This document shows, piece after piece, positions 1 to 7,645 of a stretch of 10,206 bases of DNA; positions within the stretch are counted from its first letter, which is position 1, and each line of letters starts with the position of its first letter. Below the pieces are notes generated by a model that saw nothing but the letters and a program-made list of their open reading frames with translations, did no database searches and was not told the origin of the DNA. This DNA is from Candidatus Omnitrophota bacterium (GTDB lineage Bacteria; Omnitrophota; Gorgyraeia; Gygaellales; Profunditerraquicolaceae): assembly GCA_016867095.1 (NCBI GenBank), contig VGKK01000035.1, positions 1 through 10,206 on the forward strand. The letters run 5' to 3'. The translations under genes were made by a program, and so were the position numbers.

Positions 1-658
1 AATAATCCTCTTTATCCTGGTTCATAAATATGCGTTTTTTTGCCTCCAGATACTCCCGCATATCTTTGTATCTGTCCAAGTGGTTACGGCTGAAGTTGAG
101 TATCACCGAAATCTTCGGCTTAAAGCCCCGTATCTTTTCTAATTGGAAAGAGCTTACCTCCAGGCAAACAAAATCCTTCTCTCTCAATTTAGAGACTTCG
201 CCGGAAAAGGGATTGCCGATATTGCCGCAGACGATAGCCCTCTCTCCTTTTTTCTCCAGTACCCTGCCGATTAAGGTCGTCACCGTAGTTTTGCCGTTAG
301 TGCCGGTAACCGCGATAATCGTGGCTGGGCATAAAAATGCGGCTATTTCTATTTCGCTGACGGCAGGCACCTTAAATTCCTCGGCCCATTTAACGGCTAA
401 GGCGGTATCCGGCACTCCCGGCGAAACCACCAGCAAATCCTGGCCTTTGACAAATTCGGGAGTATGCCTGCCTAACTCAGACTTAATTTTTTTTGATTTT
501 AATTTCTCCAGGTTCGCGCGCGTCGCCTCGGTGTCGTTATTATCGGTTATACTCACCTGGCTGCCCAAATCAGAGAGCAAATTCGCGCAGGCCAGCCCGC
601 TCCTGGCCAATCCTACAATAGTAATTTTCTTATTTCTGAAATAATCGGTATTTATCAT
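1..658 (-). CDS. murD: MurD, UDP-N-acetylmuramoyl-L-alanine:D-glutamate ligase (N-terminal part, runs off the left edge)
   Basis: Cytoplasmic Mur ligase that adds D-glutamate to UDP-MurNAc-L-Ala using ATP. About 219 residues are visible, roughly half of a usual MurD of about 440-450; the C-terminal domain lies outside the window. The start ATG (658-656) gives MINTDYFRNKKITIVGLARS, with a Rossmann-like UDP-binding domain first. The ATP loop GTNGKTT is at residues 119-125, CGNIG at 144-148, LEVSSFQLE at 166-174, and the carbamylated-lysine segment YLEAK at 203-207. The last two match the family well. The usual D-H-L-D-R segment reads NHLDRY (192-197), so the first Asp is Asn. The gene starts 15 nt after mraY ends and has only a weak ribosome-binding sequence, so coupling to mraY is likely. 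Family identity is secure; the right-hand start is the only reasonable one. Confidence 0.95.
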   Translation of the reverse strand, partial: MINTDYFRNKKITIVGLARSGLACANLLSDLGSQVSITDNNDTEATRANLEKLKSKKIKSELGRHTPEFVKGQDLLVVSPGVPDTALAVKWAEEFKVPAVSEIEIAAFLCPATIIAVTGTNGKTTVTTLIGRVLEKKGERAIVCGNIGNPFSGEVSKLREKDFVCLEVSSFQLEKIRGFKPKISVILNFSRNHLDRYKDMREYLEAKKRIFMNQDKEDY

Positions 659-673
659 CTAATATTATTGAAC

Positions 674-1762
674 TTATCTCAACTTCAAGGTAACCAGGGT
701 AAGCAGGGCCAGCAGGCTGGCAGCAATCCAGAACCTGATAATTACCTTATTTTCCGGCCAACCCAAAAACTGAAAATGATGGTGCAGGGGCGCAATCTTA
801 AATATGCGTTTTTTAGTAAAACGAAAAACGCATACCTGCAAGATTACCGATAAGGCCTCTAAAACGAATATCCCGCCCACAATCACCATCAGCAATTCTT
901 TCTTGATTAAGAGCGCGACTACCCCCAGGGCGCCGCCCAAAGCCAAAGAGCCCACGTCTCCCATAAAAATCGTGGCGGGATAACAATTAAACCACAAAAA
1001 CCCTAACCCCGCGCCCAGGATACTGGTGCAAAATACCGCTAATTCGCCGCTGCCGGCAATATAAGGCGTCAATAAATAATTACTGAATTTAATGTTACCG
1101 GTGATATAGCTCAAGACGGAAAAAGTCAACGCCACCATAATCACAATCCCGATGGCCAAGCCATCCAGCCCATCGGTAAGATTCACGGCATTTGAAGAAC
1201 CGGTAATGAGCAGGATGACAAAAAGTATATAAAAGACGCCTAACTGCAGAGATACATCTTTTAGGAAAGGTATGTCTAACTTGGTGCTGTTTTGGCGGTC
1301 CAATAAGAGGACTGCGCCCAGGATTAATCCTAAAATAATCTGGCTGGTAAATTTCGCCGTGGCGGTCAAGCCCTTGGGCTGGCGCCGGATATGCTTGAGG
1401 TAGTCATCCATAAAACCGGTCAGCCCCAGCCAAAGTGTAACCCCTAAGGCAATAATAATATAGCGGTTAAAAATATCCGCCCAGAGCAGCACTGAAGAAA
1501 ATACCGCTAATAATATCAAGATCCCGCCCATTGTGGGCGTATCCTGCTTCTGGCTATGCAGCTCATACAGCCGCTTGCTGTCTTCCTTTCTGATATTTTC
1601 TCCTACTTTAAGCTGCTTCAATATCCTGATGATCAGCGGACCAAAAATAAGGCTGACCAGAAAAGCGGTGAGCGCTGCCATAGCGGCGCGAAAGGTAATA
1701 TAGCGGAAAAGATTGAAAATAGAAATTACTTCATGCAGGGGATAAAACAAATGGTACAGCAT
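674..1762 (-). CDS. mraY: MraY, phospho-N-acetylmuramoyl-pentapeptide transferase
   Basis: Integral membrane enzyme that transfers phospho-MurNAc-pentapeptide from UDP to undecaprenyl phosphate, making lipid I at the inner face of the cytoplasmic membrane. It has 362 residues, close to the E. coli length of 360. Family motifs are all present: PTMGG at 76-80, the Mg-binding Asp pair in FMDDY (D119, D120), NLTDGLDG at 194-201, MGDVGSLALGG at 267-277 with the catalytic-region Asp269, and the HHH of APLHHHF at 327-329. About ten hydrophobic segments are spread over the length, as expected. The ATG (1762-1760) lies 7 nt after the murF stop, and the AGGGAG that can serve as ribosome-binding site is within the last murF codons, which points to translational coupling. 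Confidence 0.98.
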   Translation of the reverse strand: MLYHLFYPLHEVISIFNLFRYITFRAAMAALTAFLVSLIFGPLIIRILKQLKVGENIRKEDSKRLYELHSQKQDTPTMGGILILLAVFSSVLLWADIFNRYIIIALGVTLWLGLTGFMDDYLKHIRRQPKGLTATAKFTSQIILGLILGAVLLLDRQNSTKLDIPFLKDVSLQLGVFYILFVILLITGSSNAVNLTDGLDGLAIGIVIMVALTFSVLSYITGNIKFSNYLLTPYIAGSGELAVFCTSILGAGLGFLWFNCYPATIFMGDVGSLALGGALGVVALLIKKELLMVIVGGIFVLEALSVILQVCVFRFTKKRIFKIAPLHHHFQFLGWPENKVIIRFWIAASLLALLTLVTLKLR

Positions 1763-1769
1763 TACTGAA

Positions 1770-3134
1770 TTACTCCCTAATTATTTCTTCCATCTTCATC
1801 AGGCGCGAACCCTTAACCAGCACCAGGTCGTCCGGGCCGGCCGATATCTTATTAAAGAGGATATCGCGCGCCTCTTCCGTAGATTCACAGGTAAATATGC
1901 TCTCCAGATTAAAACCGCGGGCCTTTGCCTCTGCCGCCGCCAGGCGCGAGAGCCTGCCTACGGCGATAAATACATCGCAGATATCCTTTAACGCGCCTCC
2001 CACCTGGCAATGAAATGATTCTTCGTTACTGCCCAGCTCCAGCATATCCCCCATCACAAAGATTTTGCGGCCCCTCGTTTGGAGGTTAGCAAGTGTATCT
2101 AATGCCTGCTTTAAAGAAAAGGGGTTACAATTATAAGTATCGTCAATAAACCTGGTCTTTTTTAAAGTCACCAGCTTAAGCCTGCCTGCGGGAAATTCAA
2201 AAGTGGCCAGGCGCCCGGCAATATCCTTATATCCCATACCGAAAATTCTGGCTACGGCGATAGCGACCAGGGCATTATAAATATGGTGTTTACCCGGCGT
2301 ATCCAGGATGAATTTATGCTTTTGGTTTGCTAAAAATTCTATTTTTTTGCGGCGGGCCTTAATCTTTGAGGCAGAAAAATCAGCGGGATTGGCGCTGCCA
2401 AAACCCAGAATAAAGGGCTTGTTGTTTTCTAAAAGCACATGCCTTCTTAACAGGGGGTCGTCTGAATTTAAAATAGCCAGGCGGGGTATCCCAAGATTTT
2501 TTATTAAGGCGTACTTTTCCTCTAAAACTCCCTCCAAGTCGCGCAGGTACTGCAGGTGCGCGGCCGCGATATTGGTAATGACGGCGATATTAGGCTGGCA
2601 AATTTTAGCCAGATAATCAACTTCGCCAAAGTGATTAGTGCCTATCTCTACTACCGCGATATCGTAACCGGCTTGGAGGCCAAGCAGGGTCAGGGCCAGT
2701 CCGATCTGATTATTCTTAGTGCCTTCATTTTTAAGGACCTTGAATTTACGAGAAAGCACCCAAGCAATCATTTCCTTGGCCGTGGTCTTCCCGTTGCTGC
2801 CGGTAACGGCGATAACCGGAATGGCGAATTTAGCGCGCTGGAACCTGGCCATATCGCCCAGCGCTTTTATTGTGTCCTTTACCTCTATTACAGAAACCTC
2901 TCCTCTGTCCTCTGTCCTCTGTTCTCCGTTCTCTTTGATAATACAGCTTGCCCCCTTATTTATCGCCTCCTCAATGAAATCATGGCCGTCAAAATTATCA
3001 CCCTTTATCGCGATAAAGGCCTCTTTGCCTTTAATAGTCCTTGAATCTATGGAAACGCCTTTGATAATGGCGTTGGCGCTGCCGCTAACCAGATGTCCTG
3101 CGGTAGCCTTTAATAATTCATTGACTTTAAACAT
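1770..3134 (-). CDS. murF: MurF, UDP-N-acetylmuramoyl-tripeptide:D-Ala-D-Ala ligase
   Basis: Cytoplasmic Mur ligase that adds D-Ala-D-Ala to UDP-MurNAc-tripeptide, the last soluble step before MraY. It has 454 residues, normal for the family. Visible landmarks are SIDSRTIKGKEAFIAIKGDNFDGHDFI-type N-terminal UDP-binding motifs at about 28-54, the ATP loop TGSNGKTTAKEM (111-122), VEIGTNHFGEVDYL (162-175), the magnesium/ATP segment TNIAAAHLQYL (187-197), the C-terminal DDTYNCNP (331-338) and GDMLELG (362-368). The start overlaps the end of murE by 25 nt and has a good ribosome-binding sequence, AAGGTGA, inside murE. Residues 67-78 are coded by a heptamer tandem repeat (see the separate entry). 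I see no frameshift or missing catalytic residue. Confidence 0.97.
   Translation of the reverse strand: MFKVNELLKATAGHLVSGSANAIIKGVSIDSRTIKGKEAFIAIKGDNFDGHDFIEEAINKGASCIIKENGEQRTEDRGEVSVIEVKDTIKALGDMARFQRAKFAIPVIAVTGSNGKTTAKEMIAWVLSRKFKVLKNEGTKNNQIGLALTLLGLQAGYDIAVVEIGTNHFGEVDYLAKICQPNIAVITNIAAAHLQYLRDLEGVLEEKYALIKNLGIPRLAILNSDDPLLRRHVLLENNKPFILGFGSANPADFSASKIKARRKKIEFLANQKHKFILDTPGKHHIYNALVAIAVARIFGMGYKDIAGRLATFEFPAGRLKLVTLKKTRFIDDTYNCNPFSLKQALDTLANLQTRGRKIFVMGDMLELGSNEESFHCQVGGALKDICDVFIAVGRLSRLAAAEAKARGFNLESIFTCESTEEARDILFNKISAGPDDLVLVKGSRLMKMEEIIRE
2901..2935 (-). repeat. 7-bp tandem repeat inside murF
   Basis: On the plus strand three exact copies of TCCTCTG (2901-2907, 2908-2914, 2915-2921) are followed by two degraded copies, TTCTCCG (2922-2928) and TTCTCTT (2929-2935). 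The repeat codes murF residues 67-78, with the charged string NGEQRTEDRGEV around 69-80, in the loop between the GASCII strand and the VIEVKD strand of the N-terminal domain. The unit has no stop codon in any of the three murF-strand frames, because seven bases shift the frame at each copy and three copies restore it. Confidence 0.9.
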
Positions 3135-4579
3135 TCTCTGATCACCTTGCAGTCGTCAAAATGCAGCGTTTTATCTTTTAATACCTGATAATTTTCATGG
3201 CCCTTTCCGGCAACCAGGACTATATCTCCCGGCAATGCCCGGCCTAAGGATTCTCTTATTGCCTGGCGGCGTTCGGGAATTATAGAATAATTATCCCGGC
3301 TTATTCCCTTTTTAATATCATCAATTATTTTTTGCGGGTCTTCGCTGCGCGGATTATCGCTGGTAAGGATGGCGTAATCGGCCAATTCGGTTACGCAACA
3401 ACCCATCTTCGGCCTCTTGGTCTGGTCGCGTTCGCCGCCGCAGCCAAAGACCACGATTAACTTGTTCCTGGCCAGCGGCCTTAAGGCGCCAATTACATTT
3501 TTTAAGGCATCTTCTGTGTGCGCGTAATCTACGAATACAGAAAAATCCCCTTTAAAATTTATCCTCTCCAGCCTTCCCGGCACCAGGGTAAATTTTTCTA
3601 TGGCGGATTTTACCGCCGATAAATCAATCCCTTCCTCTAAAGCCCAGGCAGCCGCGGCCAGGATATTATATATATTATATCTTCCGATGAGGCTGGTTTT
3701 AAGCCTTATTTTATCTTTTGCGCTAATCAGGCTAAATTCGCTATGCGCTATATCAAAGTTTATGTTGCCGGCGGTCATATCTGCGGGCTGTTCTATGCCA
3801 TAGCTGACTACTTGGGCAGGGGTCATTGCCTTAAGCCTCCTGCCGTATTCATTATCATTATTAATCACCGCGAAAGAACCGGGGGCCATCCCGCTAAAAA
3901 GCCTGGCCTTGGCCTGGAAATAATTTTCCAACGTCTGGTGATAATCCAGGTGGTCTTGGGTTAAATTAGTAAAGACGGCGGAGCTAAACTTGATGCCGGC
4001 GGCGCGCTCCTGGTCTAAGGCGTGAGAAGAAACTTCCATGACCGCGTACTTTGCGCCCTCTTTTAACATATCCCTTAACATTGACTGTAATTCTATTGGC
4101 CCGGGGGTGGTATTTTTAGAAGGAATGGCCCTGTCTTTAAAACGGTAATTAATCGTGCCGATAACGCCGGCCGTCGCCCCTGCCTCTTTTAAAATCGCCT
4201 CTATCAAATAGGTAATGGTGGTCTTGCCGTTGGTGCCGGTAATGCCGGCAACCTTAATTTCTGATGAAGGATATCCGTAAAATTCCGCCGCTAATTTTGC
4301 CAGGGCCTTTCGCGCATCCTCAACTTCTATAAAATTAATTTCCTTTGGTGACGTGGTGACGTGGTGACGTGGTGACTGTGTAATTATTACCTTGGCCCCC
4401 TTATCTATCGCCTCCGGTATAAACCTATGCCCATCTTCTTTATTGCCTTTTATGGCGATAAAGACAAAATCCTCTTTCACCTCTTGCGAATTGCAGCTTA
4501 TCCCGCGCACCTGGAAATCTTCCAGCGGTGAATGGCTGCGATAACTACCGATTGCCTTAAGGAGTTGTCCTAGTTTCAT
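3110..4579 (-). CDS. murE: MurE, UDP-N-acetylmuramoyl-L-alanyl-D-glutamate:meso-diaminopimelate ligase
   Basis: Cytoplasmic Mur ligase that adds the third stem-peptide residue. It has 489 residues, the usual length. Motifs seen: GISCNSQEVKEDFVFIAIKG-like UDP-binding segment (26-45), ATP loop GITGTNGKTT (112-121), NTTPGP (156-161), EVSSHALDQERAAGI (182-196), TQDHLDYH (207-214), the carbamylated Lys224 in YFQAK, and the C-terminal GCGGERDQTKRPKMG (379-393). DNPR at 408-411, followed by SEDP, is the motif that recognises meso-diaminopimelate in characterised enzymes, so a DAP-type wall is predicted rather than a lysine one. The gene overlaps ftsI by 23 nt at its start and murF by 25 nt at its end. 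Residues 68-78 are coded by an octamer tandem repeat (see the separate entry). Confidence 0.97.
   Translation of the reverse strand: MKLGQLLKAIGSYRSHSPLEDFQVRGISCNSQEVKEDFVFIAIKGNKEDGHRFIPEAIDKGAKVIITQSPRHHVTTSPKEINFIEVEDARKALAKLAAEFYGYPSSEIKVAGITGTNGKTTITYLIEAILKEAGATAGVIGTINYRFKDRAIPSKNTTPGPIELQSMLRDMLKEGAKYAVMEVSSHALDQERAAGIKFSSAVFTNLTQDHLDYHQTLENYFQAKARLFSGMAPGSFAVINNDNEYGRRLKAMTPAQVVSYGIEQPADMTAGNINFDIAHSEFSLISAKDKIRLKTSLIGRYNIYNILAAAAWALEEGIDLSAVKSAIEKFTLVPGRLERINFKGDFSVFVDYAHTEDALKNVIGALRPLARNKLIVVFGCGGERDQTKRPKMGCCVTELADYAILTSDNPRSEDPQKIIDDIKKGISRDNYSIIPERRQAIRESLGRALPGDIVLVAGKGHENYQVLKDKTLHFDDCKVIRECLKSMNY
4347..4376 (-). repeat. 8-bp tandem repeat inside murE
   Basis: On the plus strand three exact copies of GGTGACGT (4347-4354, 4355-4362, 4363-4370) are followed by a partial fourth copy GGTGAC (4371-4376). 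It codes murE residues 68-78, read as QSPRHHVTTSP, between the GAKVII strand and the FIEVED strand. The murE strand unit (ACGTCACC) has no stop in any frame, whereas the opposite strand has TGA in one frame, so only this orientation could be tolerated inside a gene. Confidence 0.92.
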
Positions 4580-6281
4580 TTAAAGCCGCAATTTCATCCG
4601 GCGATTTTTTCATCTTAAGGTACCTTAAGACGTCGCCGGCTATATTTTTAAATACAGGCGCAGCTACTACTCCGCCAAAATAATAAGGCCGCGGTTCATC
4701 TACCACCACGGCAATCGCAATTAAGGGGTCATCCACCGGCGCAAAACCGATAAAGGAAGCCATAAACTTGCTATGCGAATAAGTCCCGTTCGGCTCTATT
4801 TTCTGCGCTGTCCCGGTTTTACCTGCCACGGCAAAACCTTCTACCTTAGCCATCTTTCCGGTGCCTCTTTCTACCACGCCGGCCAACACGTCCTTGGCGC
4901 GCGCGGCAGTATCTAAAGAGACGGCCTTGCGGATCATCGTAGGCGAAAATTTCTTGATTGTCTCGCCGTACTTATCCCTGATTTCGCTGATGACATAAGG
5001 CCTCATCAACTGGCCGCCGTTTGCGATTACCGATATGGCGCTGACCAATTGCAGCGCGGTTACGCCTACCTCTTGGCCTATCGGTATGGCCGTGATGGAA
5101 ATCTTAGACCAGAGCCTCGGCTCCTTGATGGAGCCGGGGATTTCTCCGGCCAGGTCAATTCCTAATTTAGAGCCGAAGCCAAAGAGCTTGATGTAACGGT
5201 AAACCGTCTCATTGCCTAAAATCTGCGCCACCTTGGTAGTGCCGATATTACTAGACTGCTCAATTACCTCCCTGAAAGTAAGCCAGCCATGCGACTGGTG
5301 GTCATGCAGGATATGATTGGCCACCTGATAAGCCCCATTTTCGCAGAAAAACCTGTCCTGCTCAACTACTTTCTTTTCCTCCAAGGCGGCGGATAAAGTC
5401 ACAATCTTAAATATTGAACCTGGCTCAAGTAAATCGCAGATGGCGCGGTTGCGGATCCTGTTTTTATCCACATTGGCGTATTCATTCAAGTCAAAGGTGG
5501 GGCGGTTGGCCAGGGCCAAAATCGCGCCGGTATGCGGGTCCATCACGACAATACTGGCGCCTTTGGCATGATAAGTCCTAAAGGCCTTGTCCAGCTCCCT
5601 TTCGGCAATATACTGAATTACCTCATCAATAGTCAGTATTAAATCATAACCATCGCGCGCCAATAATACCTTTTCCTGGAGTTCCAGTTTATTCTGGCGC
5701 GCGTCCCTTAAAAATAAGGCATAGCCGCTTTCCCCTTTAAGATATTTATTATACTGCAGCTCAATGCCTTCCAGCCCCGTATTATCCAGGCCGGCAAAAC
5801 CGATTACCTGGCTGGCGAGGTATCCGTTAGGATAGCAACGCTTGCTCTCTTTGATAAAATCAATGCCTTTTATCTTCAGGTCTTTTATCTGCGCGGCCTG
5901 CCTGGGGCTAATCTTGCGGCTAATCCAGACAAAAGATTTCTTGCGATACAACCTGTCCTTCAAGTAGGCGTAATTTAAATTTAAGATAGGCGCCAGTTTT
6001 CTGATAATAGCTTCTTTTTGTTTATCGGGGATATCTTTAGGGCAGGCAAAGACTGAATCTACGGCTATATTCGCGGCCTGGGGCTTTAGGTTGGCATCAT
6101 AGATAGCCCCCCGGCGGGGCTCTAATTCCACAAACAGGCTGTGCTGTCTCTTGGCGAGGCCGGCTAAATAATTTGAACGGAAAAATTGGATAAATAACAG
6201 GCGGGCGATGCAAAGGATTAAAAAAAGGACAAAAAACAGAAACACCGCATCAACTTTGCGGCGATAATTGCTTATATACAC
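4557..6281 (-). CDS. ftsI: FtsI-type class B penicillin-binding protein (septal peptidoglycan transpeptidase)
   Basis: Membrane-anchored DD-transpeptidase of the divisome; its catalytic domain faces the periplasm and crosslinks septal peptidoglycan. It has 574 residues, normal for FtsI/PBP3. A short basic stretch (RRK, 7-9) precedes one membrane segment at about 11-33. The pedestal domain has EPRRGAIYD (54-62) and GLEGIELQYNKYL (169-181). The transpeptidase domain has all three active-site motifs: S289-I-F-K292, S343-S-N345 and K488-T-G490, plus the GQEVGVTALQL segment at 402-412. The start is GTG (6281-6279); an in-frame TGA only two codons upstream fixes the limit, and no convincing ribosome-binding sequence lies before it. 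The basic residues before the membrane segment favour this start over the GTG at codon 17 area or beyond. Its last 23 nt overlap murE. Confidence 0.95.
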   Translation of the reverse strand: MYISNYRRKVDAVFLFFVLFLILCIARLLFIQFFRSNYLAGLAKRQHSLFVELEPRRGAIYDANLKPQAANIAVDSVFACPKDIPDKQKEAIIRKLAPILNLNYAYLKDRLYRKKSFVWISRKISPRQAAQIKDLKIKGIDFIKESKRCYPNGYLASQVIGFAGLDNTGLEGIELQYNKYLKGESGYALFLRDARQNKLELQEKVLLARDGYDLILTIDEVIQYIAERELDKAFRTYHAKGASIVVMDPHTGAILALANRPTFDLNEYANVDKNRIRNRAICDLLEPGSIFKIVTLSAALEEKKVVEQDRFFCENGAYQVANHILHDHQSHGWLTFREVIEQSSNIGTTKVAQILGNETVYRYIKLFGFGSKLGIDLAGEIPGSIKEPRLWSKISITAIPIGQEVGVTALQLVSAISVIANGGQLMRPYVISEIRDKYGETIKKFSPTMIRKAVSLDTAARAKDVLAGVVERGTGKMAKVEGFAVAGKTGTAQKIEPNGTYSHSKFMASFIGFAPVDDPLIAIAVVVDEPRPYYFGGVVAAPVFKNIAGDVLRYLKMKKSPDEIAALNETRTTP

Positions 6282-6297
6282 AATTAATCAGGGATAT

Positions 6298-6342
6298 ACA
6301 CGGATTTCCTACAGCTGCTTTGTAAAGTAATCTTATCCGTGT
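6298..6342. repeat. Inverted repeat filling the ftsL-ftsI gap
   Basis: ACACGGAT (6298-6305) and ATCCGTGT (6335-6342) are perfect 8-bp inverted arms around a 29-nt loop; the second arm touches the ftsL stop codon (6344-6342). On the minus strand a degenerate 10-bp direct repeat, ATCCGTGTAT then ATCCCTGATT, runs on towards the ftsI start. This is the only gap over 25 nt inside the operon. It lacks a T-run, so I do not call it a terminator. It may be a small repeat insertion or an mRNA-processing hairpin. Confidence 0.55.
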
Positions 6343-6719
6343 TAAGGATTGATAGTTTTTGCCTCGGCCTGTCTCTTGATGCCAAATAGGCGGGCTACTA
6401 TATTATTCCTGTTAGCAGTAGGCCCTTGCTGCGCCTTTTGCCTTAAGTTTTGCTGCCGGCTCTCCAGTCTTACTAATCGGTAAGCATCAGGCATTTGAAA
6501 ACCAGATGCCTTGGAGACCCGATCGCCAATACTTACCAAAGAGATGCCTTTTTCTAAATTATATCTCAAAAAACTGTTTTTATCAAGCAAATCCTCAAAG
6601 GCCGCTCTTTGTTTCTGGCCGACATAGGCGAGGCGTAAAATCTCTGATTGCTGATAAACATAAAGGCAGGATAAAAAGGTAATGGCACCGATGATAGATA
6701 AGAATTTAGATAATCTCAT
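6342..6719 (-). CDS. ftsL: FtsL-like divisome protein
   Basis: Small bitopic membrane protein, 125 residues, in the ftsL position between rsmH and ftsI. It has a short basic N-terminus (MRLSK), one membrane segment at about 6-24, and a periplasmic part rich in Q, E, L and K with heptad-like spacing at about 25-60, the layout of FtsL/DivIC proteins. FtsL pairs with FtsB and FtsQ and helps activate FtsI/FtsW. Sequence identity in this family is very low, so the name rests on topology, length and gene order rather than on a conserved motif. The tail after residue 90 is basic and probably disordered. The ATG lies 3 nt after the rsmH stop, and an AAAGG inside the end of rsmH can serve as ribosome-binding site. 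Confidence 0.8.
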   Translation of the reverse strand: MRLSKFLSIIGAITFLSCLYVYQQSEILRLAYVGQKQRAAFEDLLDKNSFLRYNLEKGISLVSIGDRVSKASGFQMPDAYRLVRLESRQQNLRQKAQQGPTANRNNIVARLFGIKRQAEAKTINP

Positions 6720-6722
6720 TTT

Positions 6723-7622
6723 TTAGAGCCTTTGCGCAACCCTCAGCTTGGCGCTGCGGCTGAGGGGATTGGTTTTTACTTCCGCGAAATTAGGCGCCAG
6801 CGGCTTAGGCGTAATGAGCTCTGTTTTCTGCTCTTGCGCCATCCTGCGGAAATTTAATTTTACTATCCGGTCTTCCAACGAATGAAAAGAAAGCACACAA
6901 ATCCGCGCCTGCCGGTTAAGGCACTCAACGGCCTTATTTATCGCTTTCTCCAGGGTCTCTAATTCTCTGTTCACGGCAATGCGGATGCCTAAAAAAGTCC
7001 TGGTTGCCGGGTGAATATGATAATATCTATACCTGTACCGCTGCGGCACGGCGCGCACGACAATATTGGCCAGCTGCGCGGTAGTCGCGATCGGCTGGCT
7101 TTGTCTTTCTTCCACTAAAAGATGGGCAATGCGGTTATGCCATCTTTCCTGGCCAAAGTTCCAAAGTAACGCCGAGATTTCCTCTTCGTTAAGGTTATTT
7201 ACCAGGTCATACGCGGAAATATAACTATTCCTGTCCAGGCGCATGTCTAACGGGCCTTCCCGCTGGAAACTAAACCCCCGGTTCGGGTCCCCCAGCTGAA
7301 AAGAAGAAATCCCTAAATCAAAAACTATGCCGTCTATCTTTTTAATTTTTAATCCTGCCAAGATACTATCTATGTCGCAAAAATTTCCGTAGATAAACTG
7401 GCAGGCATCGCCATATTGGCGCAATTCTTCCTTGGCGACAGCTAACGATTCCTGGTCGCGGTCAATACCGATTAGCCGGCCGCCCGGCATAATCTTCTCT
7501 ATTATCTGCCTGCTATGCCCGCCGGTGCCGACAGTGGCATCAACTATAGTTTTGCCCGGGCTTAAATTCAAATAATCTATAATTTCCGTAACCATTACGG
7601 GGGTATGCAACTGGTGTCCCAC
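6723..7622 (-). CDS. rsmH: RsmH, 16S rRNA (cytosine(1402)-N4)-methyltransferase
   Basis: SAM-dependent enzyme that methylates N4 of C1402 in the 16S rRNA decoding centre (formerly MraW). It has 299 residues, slightly shorter than the 313 of E. coli. It shows HTPVM (6-10), the SAM-binding DATVGTGGHS (28-37), FDLGISSFQLGDPNRGFSF (101-119), GPLDMRLD (123-130), HPATRTF (204-210) with RIAVNREL (214-221), LSFHSLEDR (244-252), and the C-terminal NPLSRSAKLRVA (285-296). The start is GTG (7622-7620), with a weak GGGA about 9 nt upstream. This start puts the conserved HTPVM close to the N-terminus, as in homologues. The run RYRYRYY (195-201) before HPATRTF is an oddity of this copy. The gene sits 23 nt after mraZ. 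Confidence 0.96.
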   Translation of the reverse strand: MGHQLHTPVMVTEIIDYLNLSPGKTIVDATVGTGGHSRQIIEKIMPGGRLIGIDRDQESLAVAKEELRQYGDACQFIYGNFCDIDSILAGLKIKKIDGIVFDLGISSFQLGDPNRGFSFQREGPLDMRLDRNSYISAYDLVNNLNEEEISALLWNFGQERWHNRIAHLLVEERQSQPIATTAQLANIVVRAVPQRYRYRYYHIHPATRTFLGIRIAVNRELETLEKAINKAVECLNRQARICVLSFHSLEDRIVKLNFRRMAQEQKTELITPKPLAPNFAEVKTNPLSRSAKLRVAQRL

Positions 7623-7645
7623 TTTAAAAATCCCGTTCTATATTA

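Noticed and set aside
30..644. Plus-strand open frame of 204 codons
   Set aside because: It is the antisense shadow of murD; the protein has no recognisable domain while the opposite strand gives a clear Mur ligase.
2308..3141. Several plus-strand open frames opposite murF
   Set aside because: They overlap each other and are antisense to a full-length, well-conserved gene.
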